Source of the DNA: Verrucomicrobiota bacterium | Lineage (GTDB): Bacteria; Verrucomicrobiota; Verrucomicrobiia; CAIQCK01 | Reading direction: 5' to 3' | DNA: 64,000 bases | NCBI GenBank assembly: GCA_026397915.1 | Contig: JAPLTX010000034.1 | Span: 1-64,000, forward strand | Part shown: positions 25,582 to 35,263 of the stretch, piece by piece | How positions within the stretch are numbered: the first letter of the stretch is position 1 | Layout: each line of letters begins with the position of its first letter | Program-made: the position numbers and the translations under genes | The notes under the pieces: model-generated | Database searches by the model: none | What the model was told of the DNA's origin: nothing | Seen by the model: the letters and a program-made list of their open reading frames with translations, nothing else

Positions 25582-27539
25582 AACAACAGCAACTCATTCT
25601 CGCCGCCTTCTTGCTGGCGCCGTTGGTCGCTCTGCACGCTGCCGACAGCGATTCGTTTGCGTGTGGCAATGCCCTTCCGACGGTTCCGTCAGTCCCTGCA
25701 CCATCCACTGCCGTCGCCAAGCCCGCAACATCACCCCAAGCCAAGCCCTTAATTACCGACGGCCCCCAGCGCCCACTGATTGGGGTCATCCGTTGGGACA
25801 TGTATACCGGCCACCCGTTCACCACGCACAAGCAGGAATTCGGGTTTCTCAAACCGGAGCAGTATCATTGGCGCGCGCCGTTTTTCGTGCGGCGCACCGG
25901 CAATCCTGATGCGCCGCTCATGTTCAATCCCGGTTATTCAATGCAGGTTTATCAGGAGGCCATGGAACAGGAAATCAAGTTCGCGGCCTCCAGCGGCATT
26001 GATTACTGGGCTTTCGGATACGAAGGGCGATCTGGCCGGGTGCGGCATCCACTGCGCGACGCCTTGGAGGCTTACTTGGCCAGCCCGCGCAAGTCGCGGG
26101 TGAACTTTTGCCTGATTGTGAACTGCCCTGTTGTCGCCAAGGTGGGCTACTACGAACCGCCCAGCGTGCGGCACACCGAGAAGGAAATTGACGACGATTG
26201 GCGGAAACACATCGAAGACATCATCGCGCTAATGAAGCAGCCAACCTACCAGCACGTTCTCGGCGGCCGTCCGTTGATCTACCTCTACATGCCGGAGTTT
26301 CTCGGTGAAGGCAGACGACGAACTCCCGCGCCCCCGTTGCGCGTGGAGCGTTCCCTGCGGCTGCTGCGGGAACAACTCGTCGCCGCCGGGGTGGGGAATC
26401 CATATTTGGCCGGCATGATTGACACACGCGTAGCGGGCTGGGAATCGCTGTTCGACGGGAAGCTGCTCGATTGCGTTACCCTTTATCATCAGCGCTATGC
26501 CGGCTCCCATCTTCAATACGGAACGTTGTGGGGCTTCATCCAGAGCAATACCCTGTATGGCACGTTCAAACGGCCCGACTTGAAGGTCATTCCCCCGACC
26601 ATGTCCGGCGCCAACGGCATGCCGCGATACAAAAAGGGCGGCGCATTCCCCGTGTGGGATTGGTCGGAGCCGGCCCCCGGTGAACTGTCCGCGCACGTCA
26701 CGGGCGCGTTCGATTACGTCGCGCAGAACCCGGCAAAGTGTGAGGCCAACACGATCATCATGTATGCTTGGAACGAACATTCCGAAGGCGGGTTTCTCTG
26801 CCCGACGATGGGTAAGGCGCCCGATTATCGGCCGGTGACACGGCAAATTGACGAAATCTCGCGGGCGTTGAAGAACTGGACCAGTCCGCAATGTCGCAAA
26901 CAGATCGGGTTTCCTGTGGCAAACTTCAATTTCGGCGACCGCGCCCCATCGCTCCAATCCAGCGGTGTCGCGGGGGATATCCAGGTCAGTGATCTTGAGA
27001 TTCCCCCTTATGCCTACTTCATTGCTGAGAATAGCTCTCTCAGCGGGCGTCAGGGGAATGCTGTCCGTTGCCACGCCCGTGCGGCGGAAACCGAAACGGA
27101 CGCATTCAGATTCACAGTCCAGACGCCGGATGGGTGCCTCCTGCATTTGGAACGCCTCGAGTTTTCGCTGCGTGTTTCTAAGGGTGCGAAGTTGGACGCC
27201 ACGGTGTGGGACAACGCGAACCCCGCTGTCACACTCGAACGAATCCCTCTCGAAATCGCGATCACTGTGAGCAACGCCAATGACAACGCGGGGTTAACGT
27301 CATCCCGGACGATTCAAATGCAGGCGGTTCCGGGCGTCTGGCTGCCCGCCGGAGTCAATCTGAGCGATGTCTCCTTGGACGCTCGAAAGGCGCGCATCCA
27401 GATCCACCTGCGAACCGGCGCGGGCAATCAGGCGGACATGGACGATCTCCGGTTGTTTATCCGCCCGGCTACGAAGTCGCCCGTCAAGAATCCCGCCAGT
27501 GAGAAGCGCGGCGGTCCAAGAAAAACTGCCCAGCCATGA
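25578..27539 (+). CDS. Secreted GH99-like / WbsX-type protein with C-terminal beta domain
   Basis: This 653-residue protein starts at a GTG that overlaps the stop of gene C by four bases (GTGA), which suggests translational coupling. The signal peptide is KQQQLILAAFLLAPLVALHA, followed by a Pro/Ala/Thr linker. Residues about 65-430 are GH99/WbsX-like: RPLIGVIRWDMYTGHPFTTH, then MEQEIKFAASSGIDYWAFGY, HVLGGRPLIYLYMPEFLGEG and TIIMYAWNEHSEGGFLCPT, where WNEHSEGG corresponds to WNEWTEG in the first copy. Residues about 450-635 form a jelly-roll-like module (VANFNFGDRAPSLQSSG, RFTVQTPDGCLLHLERLEFS). It probably acts on the backbone of the same glycan as the rhamnosidases. The next gene again overlaps by four bases. 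Confidence 0.82.
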   Translation: MKQQQLILAAFLLAPLVALHAADSDSFACGNALPTVPSVPAPSTAVAKPATSPQAKPLITDGPQRPLIGVIRWDMYTGHPFTTHKQEFGFLKPEQYHWRAPFFVRRTGNPDAPLMFNPGYSMQVYQEAMEQEIKFAASSGIDYWAFGYEGRSGRVRHPLRDALEAYLASPRKSRVNFCLIVNCPVVAKVGYYEPPSVRHTEKEIDDDWRKHIEDIIALMKQPTYQHVLGGRPLIYLYMPEFLGEGRRRTPAPPLRVERSLRLLREQLVAAGVGNPYLAGMIDTRVAGWESLFDGKLLDCVTLYHQRYAGSHLQYGTLWGFIQSNTLYGTFKRPDLKVIPPTMSGANGMPRYKKGGAFPVWDWSEPAPGELSAHVTGAFDYVAQNPAKCEANTIIMYAWNEHSEGGFLCPTMGKAPDYRPVTRQIDEISRALKNWTSPQCRKQIGFPVANFNFGDRAPSLQSSGVAGDIQVSDLEIPPYAYFIAENSSLSGRQGNAVRCHARAAETETDAFRFTVQTPDGCLLHLERLEFSLRVSKGAKLDATVWDNANPAVTLERIPLEIAITVSNANDNAGLTSSRTIQMQAVPGVWLPAGVNLSDVSLDARKARIQIHLRTGAGNQADMDDLRLFIRPATKSPVKNPASEKRGGPRKTAQP

Positions 27540-30250
27540 AAACCATCCTCACACTCCTCACCGCCCTGTTGCTGGCTTCGCTGACGGTGCTGCACGCCGC
27601 CGACGGACCTCGCAAGCCTAACATCCTCCTCATTGTCGCCGACGACTTGGGGTATGGCGACGTGAGCGTGCATGGGTGCAAGGAGTTCAACACGCCGCAT
27701 CTGGACTCAATTGCGAAGGCGGGGATGCGGTTCACGAGCGGCTACGTGACCGCGCCCGTGTGTGGGCCTTCGCGCGCGGCGTTGATGATGGGGCGGCACA
27801 ATTGCCGGATTCTGCCGTTCGAAGGCAACCCGTCGCATGGGTCGGACACGGGGTTGCCGCTGGCGCACAAGACGATGGCGGATCATTTGAAAGCGGCGGG
27901 CTATCGCACGGCGGCGCTCGGCAAGTGGCACCTCGGCGAAACGCTGCAGCATCACCCGATGGCGCGCGGGTTCGACGAGTTCTTCGGCTTCCTCTCCGGG
28001 ATGCACAGCTACTTCAAAGCCGAAGACGCCGCGTGGGGCCCGCTGCTGCGCGGGCGCGAGAAGGCGGAGTTGAAGGATTACCTGACGTTCGCGCTAGCCG
28101 ATGAGGCGTGCGCGATCATCCGCCGACCGTCGCAGGAGCCATTCTTCCTTTACTTGGCGTTCAACGCGCCGCACGTGCCGCTGGAGGCGCCGGAGAATTA
28201 TTTGGCGAAGACGGCGCATCTAGCTGATCCGAAACGGCGGCTCAACGCCGCGATGATTCTCGCGCTCGATGATGCGGTCGGGCGCGTGCTGGCGGCGCTG
28301 CGGGAGAGCGGGCGCGCAGAGAACACGCTGGTCGTCTTCCTTAGCGACAACGGCGCGGCGCTCATCAAAGGTTCGGCGGAGAACGGTGGCAGCAACGCGC
28401 CGTTGCGTGGCTCGAAGGCGCAACTGTGGGAGGGCGGCATCCGCGTGCCGTTCTTCGTCCAGTGGCAAGGCCGCATCGCGCCGGGCGGGGTCAGCGACAC
28501 GCCAGTCAGTTCGCTCGACCTGCTACCGACGCTGCTGGCGGCAAGTAGTCATCACGCTCCGCGTGATGAATCTCTGGACGGCCTGAACCTCCTCCCGTGG
28601 CTCGAAGGCAAAGCCGAACCGCCCGCGCGCGAGCATCTATTCTGGAAATTCGGCGCGAACCAGTTCGCCATCCGTGGCGGCGACATGAAGCTGGTGCGCG
28701 TGAATGCGGACAAAGGCTTGTTCAACGTTCGCCAAGACATCAGCGAGACCACTGACCGCACCGGAGCACGGCCGATTCTTGCGTGCCAGCTTGAAGCCGC
28801 GTGGAAACAATGGGACTCAGGCAATCTCGCTACTACGCGAACGCCGCGCGCAAAGCAGGCGAAGAAGTCCGCGGCGATTGTCGGCATCGAGCAGGAAGCC
28901 GGTGTCTGGTGGTTCCGATCACCCACCGGTGCACGCTTCTTATCCATCGGGATGAATCACGTGGAGCCGGTCTATTGGACTTCGCCGAACAACAAGCAGT
29001 TCGTGCTGGAGACTTATGGGCGCGATTTGTTTTTACCTGACGGGCGGTTCAATGACCGCTCGGAGGCCGCGAAGAAGTGGGCGGGTCGGGCGGCGTCGAA
29101 CCTAAAGAGTTGGGGGTTCAACACGCTGGGCATGCACAATCCGCCGTTGGAGAGCCTGCGTTTAGCAGGCGACGCTTACTACGTCGTCGAGTTGGGCCTG
29201 CACGTTCCGTGGGGATGGAACATGAAACGCTCCGAGTTGATCAGGGCCTTTGGCAGGAGGCCGCTGGATGTTTTCGCGGATGCATTTGCTGCGGAGGTTC
29301 AGGCCAATGCCGAGCAGTTCGTGAAGCCGCGTGCCAATGACCCGCACGTTTTGGGCTATGCCTACACGGACGGTCCGCCGTGGACGGTGGATGACGACAC
29401 GCAGGATGCGCTCGCGAGCCTTCATCCCTGGGTGCTCGCGCTGATGTCGCTGCCCGCTGACGGCCAAGGGAAGCAAGCGTGGCTTGCGACGATGAAGGAG
29501 CGATACTCTTCTGCCGCGGTCGCCGGTATGGCCTATGGGTGCGACATTTCGACTTGGCGTGAATTCGCCGCGATCACCTCATGGACCTCGGTTTCCGATA
29601 AGATTGCTGCCGCTGCGGACAGCGATGCGTTTTTGGAGAAGATCATGCGCCAATGGTATGAGCTTCGCCGTAACGCCATCCGTCAGCATGACAAACACCA
29701 TCTCATCCTCGGCGACAAACTGAACTCCAACCGCGACGCCCGCCATCGCGAGGCGATGACCCGCACTCTGCGCGTGTTGAAGGATTACGTGGATGTGATC
29801 TTCGTCCAATACTACGCGCCCGCTGACCAACAGCGCGGCACACTGGCGGCGATTTACCAGGCGGCGCAGAAGCCCATCCTCATCGGCGACACCGCTTGCC
29901 GTCCGCTGTGGAAGGACAACGATCCGACGAACGTCGGCTACTACAACGAGCTGGGGCAGGTGTATGCGGATGACCTCACGAAGCTGTTTTCGCTGCCCTA
30001 TCTCATCGGCTGGCATCACTGCGGTTACATGCGCGGACTCCGCCCGCCCTATGTCACGGCGCTCAAGCGCGGTGATCGGCAAACCATTGAACATCACGTC
30101 AAAACGAAGACCACCTATCGCGAGGGTTTCATCACTGAATTAGAGCAGCCCATTGAGCCGATCCTCAAGCCCCTGAGCCTCGCGATCTCAAAATGCGAAA
30201 CCTTACACAAGCTCTCCACATCGGCAGGCAGAAACAAAGGCAAGCCATGA
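27536..30250 (+). CDS. Sulfatase fused to a C-terminal agarase/GH50-like barrel domain
   Basis: This is a 904-residue secreted protein; the start overlaps the previous stop (ATGA). The signal peptide ends at LTVLHAAD. Residues about 27-425 are a type I sulfatase: NILLIVADDLGYGDVSVHGC with the metal Asp pair, VCGPSRAALMMGRH holding the Cys that becomes formylglycine (CxPSR), LGKWHLGET, FLSDNGAAL, and SKAQLWEGGIRVPFF. Residues about 455-890 are a second domain: GVWWFRSPTGARFLSIGMNH, then KWAGRAASNLKSWGFNTLGM, VLGYAYTDGPPWTVDD and VDVIFVQYYAPADQQR. This layout resembles agarase/GH50-like barrels. The two usual Glu positions appear as YTDGP and LIGDT, so hydrolytic activity is uncertain. A half palindrome is translated at 28544-28570. 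The frame runs uninterrupted through the junction. Confidence 0.85.
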   Translation: MKTILTLLTALLLASLTVLHAADGPRKPNILLIVADDLGYGDVSVHGCKEFNTPHLDSIAKAGMRFTSGYVTAPVCGPSRAALMMGRHNCRILPFEGNPSHGSDTGLPLAHKTMADHLKAAGYRTAALGKWHLGETLQHHPMARGFDEFFGFLSGMHSYFKAEDAAWGPLLRGREKAELKDYLTFALADEACAIIRRPSQEPFFLYLAFNAPHVPLEAPENYLAKTAHLADPKRRLNAAMILALDDAVGRVLAALRESGRAENTLVVFLSDNGAALIKGSAENGGSNAPLRGSKAQLWEGGIRVPFFVQWQGRIAPGGVSDTPVSSLDLLPTLLAASSHHAPRDESLDGLNLLPWLEGKAEPPAREHLFWKFGANQFAIRGGDMKLVRVNADKGLFNVRQDISETTDRTGARPILACQLEAAWKQWDSGNLATTRTPRAKQAKKSAAIVGIEQEAGVWWFRSPTGARFLSIGMNHVEPVYWTSPNNKQFVLETYGRDLFLPDGRFNDRSEAAKKWAGRAASNLKSWGFNTLGMHNPPLESLRLAGDAYYVVELGLHVPWGWNMKRSELIRAFGRRPLDVFADAFAAEVQANAEQFVKPRANDPHVLGYAYTDGPPWTVDDDTQDALASLHPWVLALMSLPADGQGKQAWLATMKERYSSAAVAGMAYGCDISTWREFAAITSWTSVSDKIAAAADSDAFLEKIMRQWYELRRNAIRQHDKHHLILGDKLNSNRDARHREAMTRTLRVLKDYVDVIFVQYYAPADQQRGTLAAIYQAAQKPILIGDTACRPLWKDNDPTNVGYYNELGQVYADDLTKLFSLPYLIGWHHCGYMRGLRPPYVTALKRGDRQTIEHHVKTKTTYREGFITELEQPIEPILKPLSLAISKCETLHKLSTSAGRNKGKP
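28544..28570. repeat. Half element AGTAGTC-ATCACGC-TCC-GCGTGAT in sulfatase gene
   Basis: AGTAGTC followed by a 7-bp stem with a TCC loop has the architecture of the left half of the 68-bp elements, but with a different stem. It is translated as SSHHAPRDE between TLLAA and SLDGLNLLPWLEG of the sulfatase domain. Confidence 0.7.
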
Positions 30251-31698
30251 CTTGGGTGCCATCCATGAAGCACATCCTCACCATCTGCGTCGCCACACTC
30301 CTGCCGGCTGTCCTGCCGCTGTCCGCCGCCGACAAGCCCTCCAAGCCCAACGTCCTCTTCATCATCGTGGACGATCTCACCACCACGCTCGGCTGCTACG
30401 GCGACCGCGATGCGCGCACGCCGCACATGGACGCGCTCGCCGCGCGTGGGGTGCGGTTCAGCCGCGCCTACACGCAGTTCGCACTGTGCAATCCGTCGCG
30501 TTGTTCGTTCCTCACAGGTTGTTACCCGGAGCGCACCAAGGTCTTCGACCTGACCACGAGCTTGCGTAAGGCGTTGCCTGATGTGGTCGCGCTGCCGCAG
30601 CTTTTCAAGAACGCCGGCTACACAGCGGGGCGAATCGGCAAGGTGTTCCATGTGCCTGATCCGAAGACGAAGCTCGACGTGGAACTCGGCGCGCCGCTGC
30701 ACAAGGACGGGCAGATCCTCGATGAAGCAAAGCTGGCCGAAAGGAGTGAGGGCGACTTGTCCGATCCGCCGCACGATTCGTCCCACGGCAAGAGCTACAA
30801 CCGTTGTTACGCCGCCTCGTCGCATCCCGACCGCGATTTCACCGATTACCAGATCGCCGACGAGGCCGTGCAGACCTTGAAGAGTTTCAAGGCGAAGCCG
30901 TTCTTCCTCGCAGTGGGTTTCATCCGGCCGCATACACCTTACGTTGCGCCGCAGAGGTTCTTCGACTTGCTCGATCCAAAGAAGATTATGATGCCGCCGT
31001 TTTATCAGCCTGACGGCGAGAATATCTCGCACATTCCAAAGGCAGCGCTGCGTCCCAATAACAACGTCTTCCGCTTCCAAGCACCCAACCCGAAGGAAGC
31101 GCGCGAAGCCCGTCGCGCTTACCTCGCCTCCACCGCGTGGGTGGATTCACAAGTCGGCCGCGTGCTCGCCAAGCTCAAGGAACTGCACCTTGACGACAAC
31201 ACGATCGTCCTTCTCACCGGCGACCACGGCTATCAACTCGGCGAGCACGGCCTGTGGGCGAAGCAGACGCTATTCGAGGAAGGCACACGAGTGCCGCTCA
31301 TCGTGACCGCGCCGGGTGTGAAGCCGGGTGTAAGCGCGGGCCTCGTCGAGCAGGCGGACATCTACCCCACGCTCGCCGGACTCGCGGGCCTCGACATCCC
31401 GAAGCACGTGCAAGGCATCACACTCCAACCGTTGCTGGCCGATCCCGCCGCAAAAGGCAAGCAGGTCGTCTTTAGCACGATGGTTTCCACACACACGAAG
31501 CTCATCGGCCGCAGCGTGAGCACGGATCGCTTCCGCTACATCGAGTGGGACGAAGGCCGCGGCGGCCGGCAGCTCTACGACCACGAGAGCGATCCACACG
31601 AGCTGACCAATCTCGCCGACAAGCCCATGCAAGCCGAGCGTGTCCAGCGGATGCACAACCGTTTGGCCAACCACGTTAAGACCAGGTCAGGCGAATGA
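30247..31698 (+). CDS. Iduronate-2-sulfatase-like sulfatase
   Basis: The ATG at 30247 overlaps the previous stop (ATGA) and is preceded by AAAGGCA; an ATG at 30265 is the alternative and starts directly at the signal peptide (MKHILTICVATLLPAVLPLS). Key motifs are NVLFIIVDDLTTTLGCYGDR, LCNPSRCSFLTGCYPE (formylglycine Cys in CxPSR), RIGKVFHVPDPKT, AVGFIRPHTPYVAPQRFFDL, LTGDHGYQLGEHGLWAKQTL and FEEGTRVPLIVTAPG. These match the iduronate-2-sulfatase branch. The enzyme would remove sulfate from a uronic acid or deoxy sugar in the periplasm or outside. Formylglycine needs a maturation enzyme, and none is in this window. It closes the first half of the array; 157 bases without a gene follow. Confidence 0.9.
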   Translation: MTWVPSMKHILTICVATLLPAVLPLSAADKPSKPNVLFIIVDDLTTTLGCYGDRDARTPHMDALAARGVRFSRAYTQFALCNPSRCSFLTGCYPERTKVFDLTTSLRKALPDVVALPQLFKNAGYTAGRIGKVFHVPDPKTKLDVELGAPLHKDGQILDEAKLAERSEGDLSDPPHDSSHGKSYNRCYAASSHPDRDFTDYQIADEAVQTLKSFKAKPFFLAVGFIRPHTPYVAPQRFFDLLDPKKIMMPPFYQPDGENISHIPKAALRPNNNVFRFQAPNPKEAREARRAYLASTAWVDSQVGRVLAKLKELHLDDNTIVLLTGDHGYQLGEHGLWAKQTLFEEGTRVPLIVTAPGVKPGVSAGLVEQADIYPTLAGLAGLDIPKHVQGITLQPLLADPAAKGKQVVFSTMVSTHTKLIGRSVSTDRFRYIEWDEGRGGRQLYDHESDPHELTNLADKPMQAERVQRMHNRLANHVKTRSGE

Positions 31699-31855
31699 AG
31701 CCGACCGACTTCCATATCAAGTCCGTCCCGTCAGGGACGATTGACTTCTAGCCACGCGCGGTCGCGACGGCCAGAAAGTGCAAACAGTTGGTCATTTCGG
31801 GCATGGACGCGGGTGCGGGATTGGTGTCTCATCGCAGCGGTAGGAGAGCACGACT

Positions 31856-34800
31856 ATGAAAAGAACGACCTTGCTGTTCTTCGCAGCAGCGCTTGCTGTC
31901 ATGTTCGCTTCTAATCCACGGGCCGTCGCGGCCGATGCCGACACGCTCGCACACAGCTTTGCCAAGCCGCCCGATTCGGCGCGGCCGTGGGTGTATTGGT
32001 TCCCGCTCGACGGGAACATCTCCAGCAACGGCATCACCGCCGATCTCGAAGCGATGAAGCGCGTTGGCATCGGCGGCGTGCTTTACATGGAAACCGATCA
32101 AGGCGCACCGAAAGGGCCGGCAAAGTTCGCCGGGCCGCTGTGGCGTGACTTGTTCAAACACATCTGTTCCGAGGCGCACCGGCTCGGGCTGGAGGTGAAC
32201 ATGAACAACGACGCGGGCTGGTGCGGCAGCGGTGGGCCGTGGATTACGCCGGAGCTTTCCATGCAGCGCATCGTCTGGACCGAGACGAACGTCGTAAGTG
32301 GACAACGGTTCGACGGCGTGCTGGACCAGCCGAAAGCGAACAAGGATTTCTACCGCGATATCGCGGTGTTCGCTTATCCGACGACGGCGACGAACTACAC
32401 CATCCCGCACATCCGCGGCAAATCGGCGGAAGTGCGCGAGGAGATTCCGTTGCGCACGACGTTCCCTGCGCCGGTGGCGGATACGGTTGTGCCGCGCGAG
32501 CGCATCGTTAACCTGACGGCGAAGCTCGGCAAAGACGGCCGGCTTGCGTGGGACGTGCCGGAGGGCACGTGGACGTTGCTGCGACTCGGCCACACGACCA
32601 CCGGCAAGGATAATCACCCCGCGCCGCTCGAAGGTCGCGGCTTGGAGTGCGACAAGCTCAGCAAGGAAGCGGCGGAAGTTCAATTCAACAACTTGATGGG
32701 CAAGCTCATCGCCGACAGCAAACCGCTCGTTGGCGAGAAGCGCACGCTCTTCTCGACGCACATTGATAGCTGGGAGGTCGGCTCGCAGAACTGGACGCCG
32801 AAATTCCGCGAGGAGTTCCAGCGGCTGCGCGGCTACGACCCGTTGCCGCTGCTGCCGGTGATGAGTGGGCGCGCGGTGGACAGCGTGGAGGTTTCGGAGC
32901 GTTTTCTTTGGGACGTGCGGCAGACCGTCAACGACCTGCTCTGCGAAAATTATGCGGGCCATTTCCGAACGCTGGCGCACCGCAACGGGATCCGGCTTTC
33001 CATCGAAGCCTACGACACGCCGCCGTGCGATGACCTGACCTATGCGGGCCGCGCCGACGAGCCGATGGCGGAGTTCTGGTCATGGGGCATCGGCGACTCG
33101 CCGTGGTTCGCGGCCTACAGTTGCACGGAGATGGCGTCGGCGGCGCACGTCTATGGCCGGCGCATCCTCGGCGCGGAGGCGTTCACGGCGACGAACCTTG
33201 AGAAATGGCAGGGCCATCCCGCGGCCATCAAGCACATCGGCGACTGGGCGTTTTGCGAGGGCATCAACCGCTTCGTGTTCCATCGTTACGCGCTCCAACC
33301 GTGGACGAACCCCGCCCGCCCGCCCGGCATGAGCATGGGGCCGTGGGGCCTGCACTACGAACGCACGCAGACTTGGTGGGAAATGTCGCGCGCGTGGCAC
33401 GAGTATCTCGCCCGCTGCCAGTTCATGCTCCAGCAAGGGCTGTTCGTCGCCGACCTCTGTTTCCTCGCGCCGGAAAGCTCGCCGCAGCGGTTCAAGTCGC
33501 CGGTGAAATCCGGCTACGACCGCACCGGCTACAACTTCGACGCCTGCCCGCCCGAGGCCGTGCTCACGCGCATATCGGTGAAACACGGCCGCCTCGTGCT
33601 GCCCGACGGCATGAGCTACCGGATGCTGGTGTTGCCGCAGGTCGAGACGATGACGCCGAAGCTGCTGCGGAAGATCCGCGACCTCGTCAAAGCCGGCGCC
33701 ACGGTCATCGGCGCGCCACCAAAGAAGTCGCCGAGCTTGCAGGACTACCCGAAGTGTGATGAGGAAGTGAAAGAGTTGGCCCGTGAGTTATGGGACGGGT
33801 TCGGAGACCGCCGCGTCGGCAAAGGCCGCGTCATCTGGCCGCGCGAATTCCAGCCGAAGCCGGACGCGGCTTACGAGAGCGTGAGTTCGTTCGGCTCGGC
33901 GAAGTGGATTTGGTTCCCCGAAGGCAAACCCGCCCGCAGCGCGCCGCCGGGCACACGTTATTTCCGCCGCGTCGTCAACGTGGACGGTGCCGTCGAGTCC
34001 GCGCGTCTGGTGATGACTGCCGACAACACATTCGAGGCGTGGGTCAACGGCCAGCAGACCGGCAAAGGTCAGAACTTCCATCAGGGCCACTCGATGAACA
34101 TCAGTTCGCTGCTAAAGCCCGGCGCAAACCTCATCACCGTTACCGCCGTGAACACGCTCGAGACCGCGAACCCTGCTGGATTGGTGGGCGCACTCGACAT
34201 CAAATACCGCGACGGCAAGACGCAGACCGTTCGCACCGACGCGACTTGGGAAGCGGCCAAGAGCGCCGAAGGCGATTGGAGCGCCGCGATGGAACTCGGC
34301 CCGATGGGCATGGGGCCGTGGGGCGACATTCAGGAAAGCCCGGAGGCTGTGGACGCGATTCCCGACATCGCCATCCCCAGCCGCGTGCTGGCGGAGATGG
34401 GCGTGCCGCCGGATTTCAAGGTGTCGACAAACATCCGCTACATCCACAAGCGCATCGGCGAAACCGATGTCTATTTCATCGCGAACCCGGAGCCAAACGA
34501 AGTCGAGGCGCGCTGCACGTTCCGCGTCAACGGCAAACAGCCGGAGTTGTGGTGGCCCGACACCGGCCGCACGGAGCTAGCGGCGGTCTACGAGATGAAA
34601 GACGGCTGCACGACGCTGCCGCTGCGGTTCGATCCGAGCGGTTCGATGTTCGTGGTGTTCCGTAGTAGTCCTCTCGCTCCGCGAGACGCCGGAAAGAATG
34701 ATGTCCTCTCGCGGAGCGAGAGGACTGCTTTGTCCGGCCCGTGGCAAGTCACCTTCGACCCCAAATGGGGCGGCCCGGCGAAACCGGTGATGTTCGAGAG

Positions 34801-35263
34801 GCTCGAAGACTGGAGCAAGCACAGTGATCCCGGCATTCGCTACTACAGCGGCACGGCGATCTATCGCACGACGTTCCAATCCAAAATCCAAAATCCAAAA
34901 TCCAAAATCTTCCTCGACCTTGGCAGAGTCGCCATCATGGCCGACGTGACGCTCAACGGCAAACCGCTCGGTATCCTCTGGAAGCCGCCGTTCCGCGTGG
35001 ACGTGACCGATGCGCTCAAACCCGGCGAGAACACGCTCGAACTCCGCGTCGTCAACCTCTGGATCAATCGGATGATCGGCGACGAGCAACTTCCTGAAGA
35101 CAGCGACCGCAATCTCAGCGGCAACCTCAAGTCTTGGCCTGCGTGGCTTGCCGAGGGCAAACCCAGCCCGACGGGGCGCTACACGTTCACAAGCTGGCGG
35201 CTCTGGAAGAAGAACGATCCACTGGTAGAATCCGGCCTGCTCGGCCCGGTGACGATTGAATAG
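31856..35263 (+). CDS. GH106-like alpha-L-rhamnosidase, paralog D (with rhamnosidase-N-like insert)
   Basis: This is a 1135-residue protein with signal peptide MKRTTLLFFAAALAVMFASN and a GGAGAG ribosome site. Catalytic-region motifs are RPWVYWFPLDGNISSNGITA, HIDSWEVGSQNWTPKFREEF (about residue 302), GAEAFTATNLEKWQGH (about 439) and HRYALQPWTNPARPPGMSMG. An extra beta-sandwich at about 680-825 (SAKWIWFPEGKPARSAPPG, RLVMTADNTFEAWVNGQQTG, LVGALDIKYRDGKTQTV) is the counterpart of that in paralog C, so the two are a likely duplication pair. The 68-bp element is translated at 34664-34731 and the ATCCAAA repeat at 34877-34912. The stop codon TAG shares its last two bases with the start of another 68-bp element. 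Confidence 0.87.
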   Translation: MKRTTLLFFAAALAVMFASNPRAVAADADTLAHSFAKPPDSARPWVYWFPLDGNISSNGITADLEAMKRVGIGGVLYMETDQGAPKGPAKFAGPLWRDLFKHICSEAHRLGLEVNMNNDAGWCGSGGPWITPELSMQRIVWTETNVVSGQRFDGVLDQPKANKDFYRDIAVFAYPTTATNYTIPHIRGKSAEVREEIPLRTTFPAPVADTVVPRERIVNLTAKLGKDGRLAWDVPEGTWTLLRLGHTTTGKDNHPAPLEGRGLECDKLSKEAAEVQFNNLMGKLIADSKPLVGEKRTLFSTHIDSWEVGSQNWTPKFREEFQRLRGYDPLPLLPVMSGRAVDSVEVSERFLWDVRQTVNDLLCENYAGHFRTLAHRNGIRLSIEAYDTPPCDDLTYAGRADEPMAEFWSWGIGDSPWFAAYSCTEMASAAHVYGRRILGAEAFTATNLEKWQGHPAAIKHIGDWAFCEGINRFVFHRYALQPWTNPARPPGMSMGPWGLHYERTQTWWEMSRAWHEYLARCQFMLQQGLFVADLCFLAPESSPQRFKSPVKSGYDRTGYNFDACPPEAVLTRISVKHGRLVLPDGMSYRMLVLPQVETMTPKLLRKIRDLVKAGATVIGAPPKKSPSLQDYPKCDEEVKELARELWDGFGDRRVGKGRVIWPREFQPKPDAAYESVSSFGSAKWIWFPEGKPARSAPPGTRYFRRVVNVDGAVESARLVMTADNTFEAWVNGQQTGKGQNFHQGHSMNISSLLKPGANLITVTAVNTLETANPAGLVGALDIKYRDGKTQTVRTDATWEAAKSAEGDWSAAMELGPMGMGPWGDIQESPEAVDAIPDIAIPSRVLAEMGVPPDFKVSTNIRYIHKRIGETDVYFIANPEPNEVEARCTFRVNGKQPELWWPDTGRTELAAVYEMKDGCTTLPLRFDPSGSMFVVFRSSPLAPRDAGKNDVLSRSERTALSGPWQVTFDPKWGGPAKPVMFERLEDWSKHSDPGIRYYSGTAIYRTTFQSKIQNPKSKIFLDLGRVAIMADVTLNGKPLGILWKPPFRVDVTDALKPGENTLELRVVNLWINRMIGDEQLPEDSDRNLSGNLKSWPAWLAEGKPSPTGRYTFTSWRLWKKNDPLVESGLLGPVTIE
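34664..34731. repeat. 68-bp double-hairpin element, copy 3 (translated in gene D)
   Basis: AGTAGTC, left hairpin TCTCGCTCCGCGAGA, right hairpin CCTCTCGCGGAGCGAGAGG, then ACTGCTTT. It is translated as SPLAPRD...LSRSERTAL between VVFRS and SGPWQVTFDPKWGG. Confidence 0.92.
34877..34912. repeat. Simple repeat of the ATCCAAA type in loop 2 of gene D
   Basis: Four tandem AATCCAA-type units are translated as QSKIQNPKSKIF between YRTTF and LDLGRV. Confidence 0.92.
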
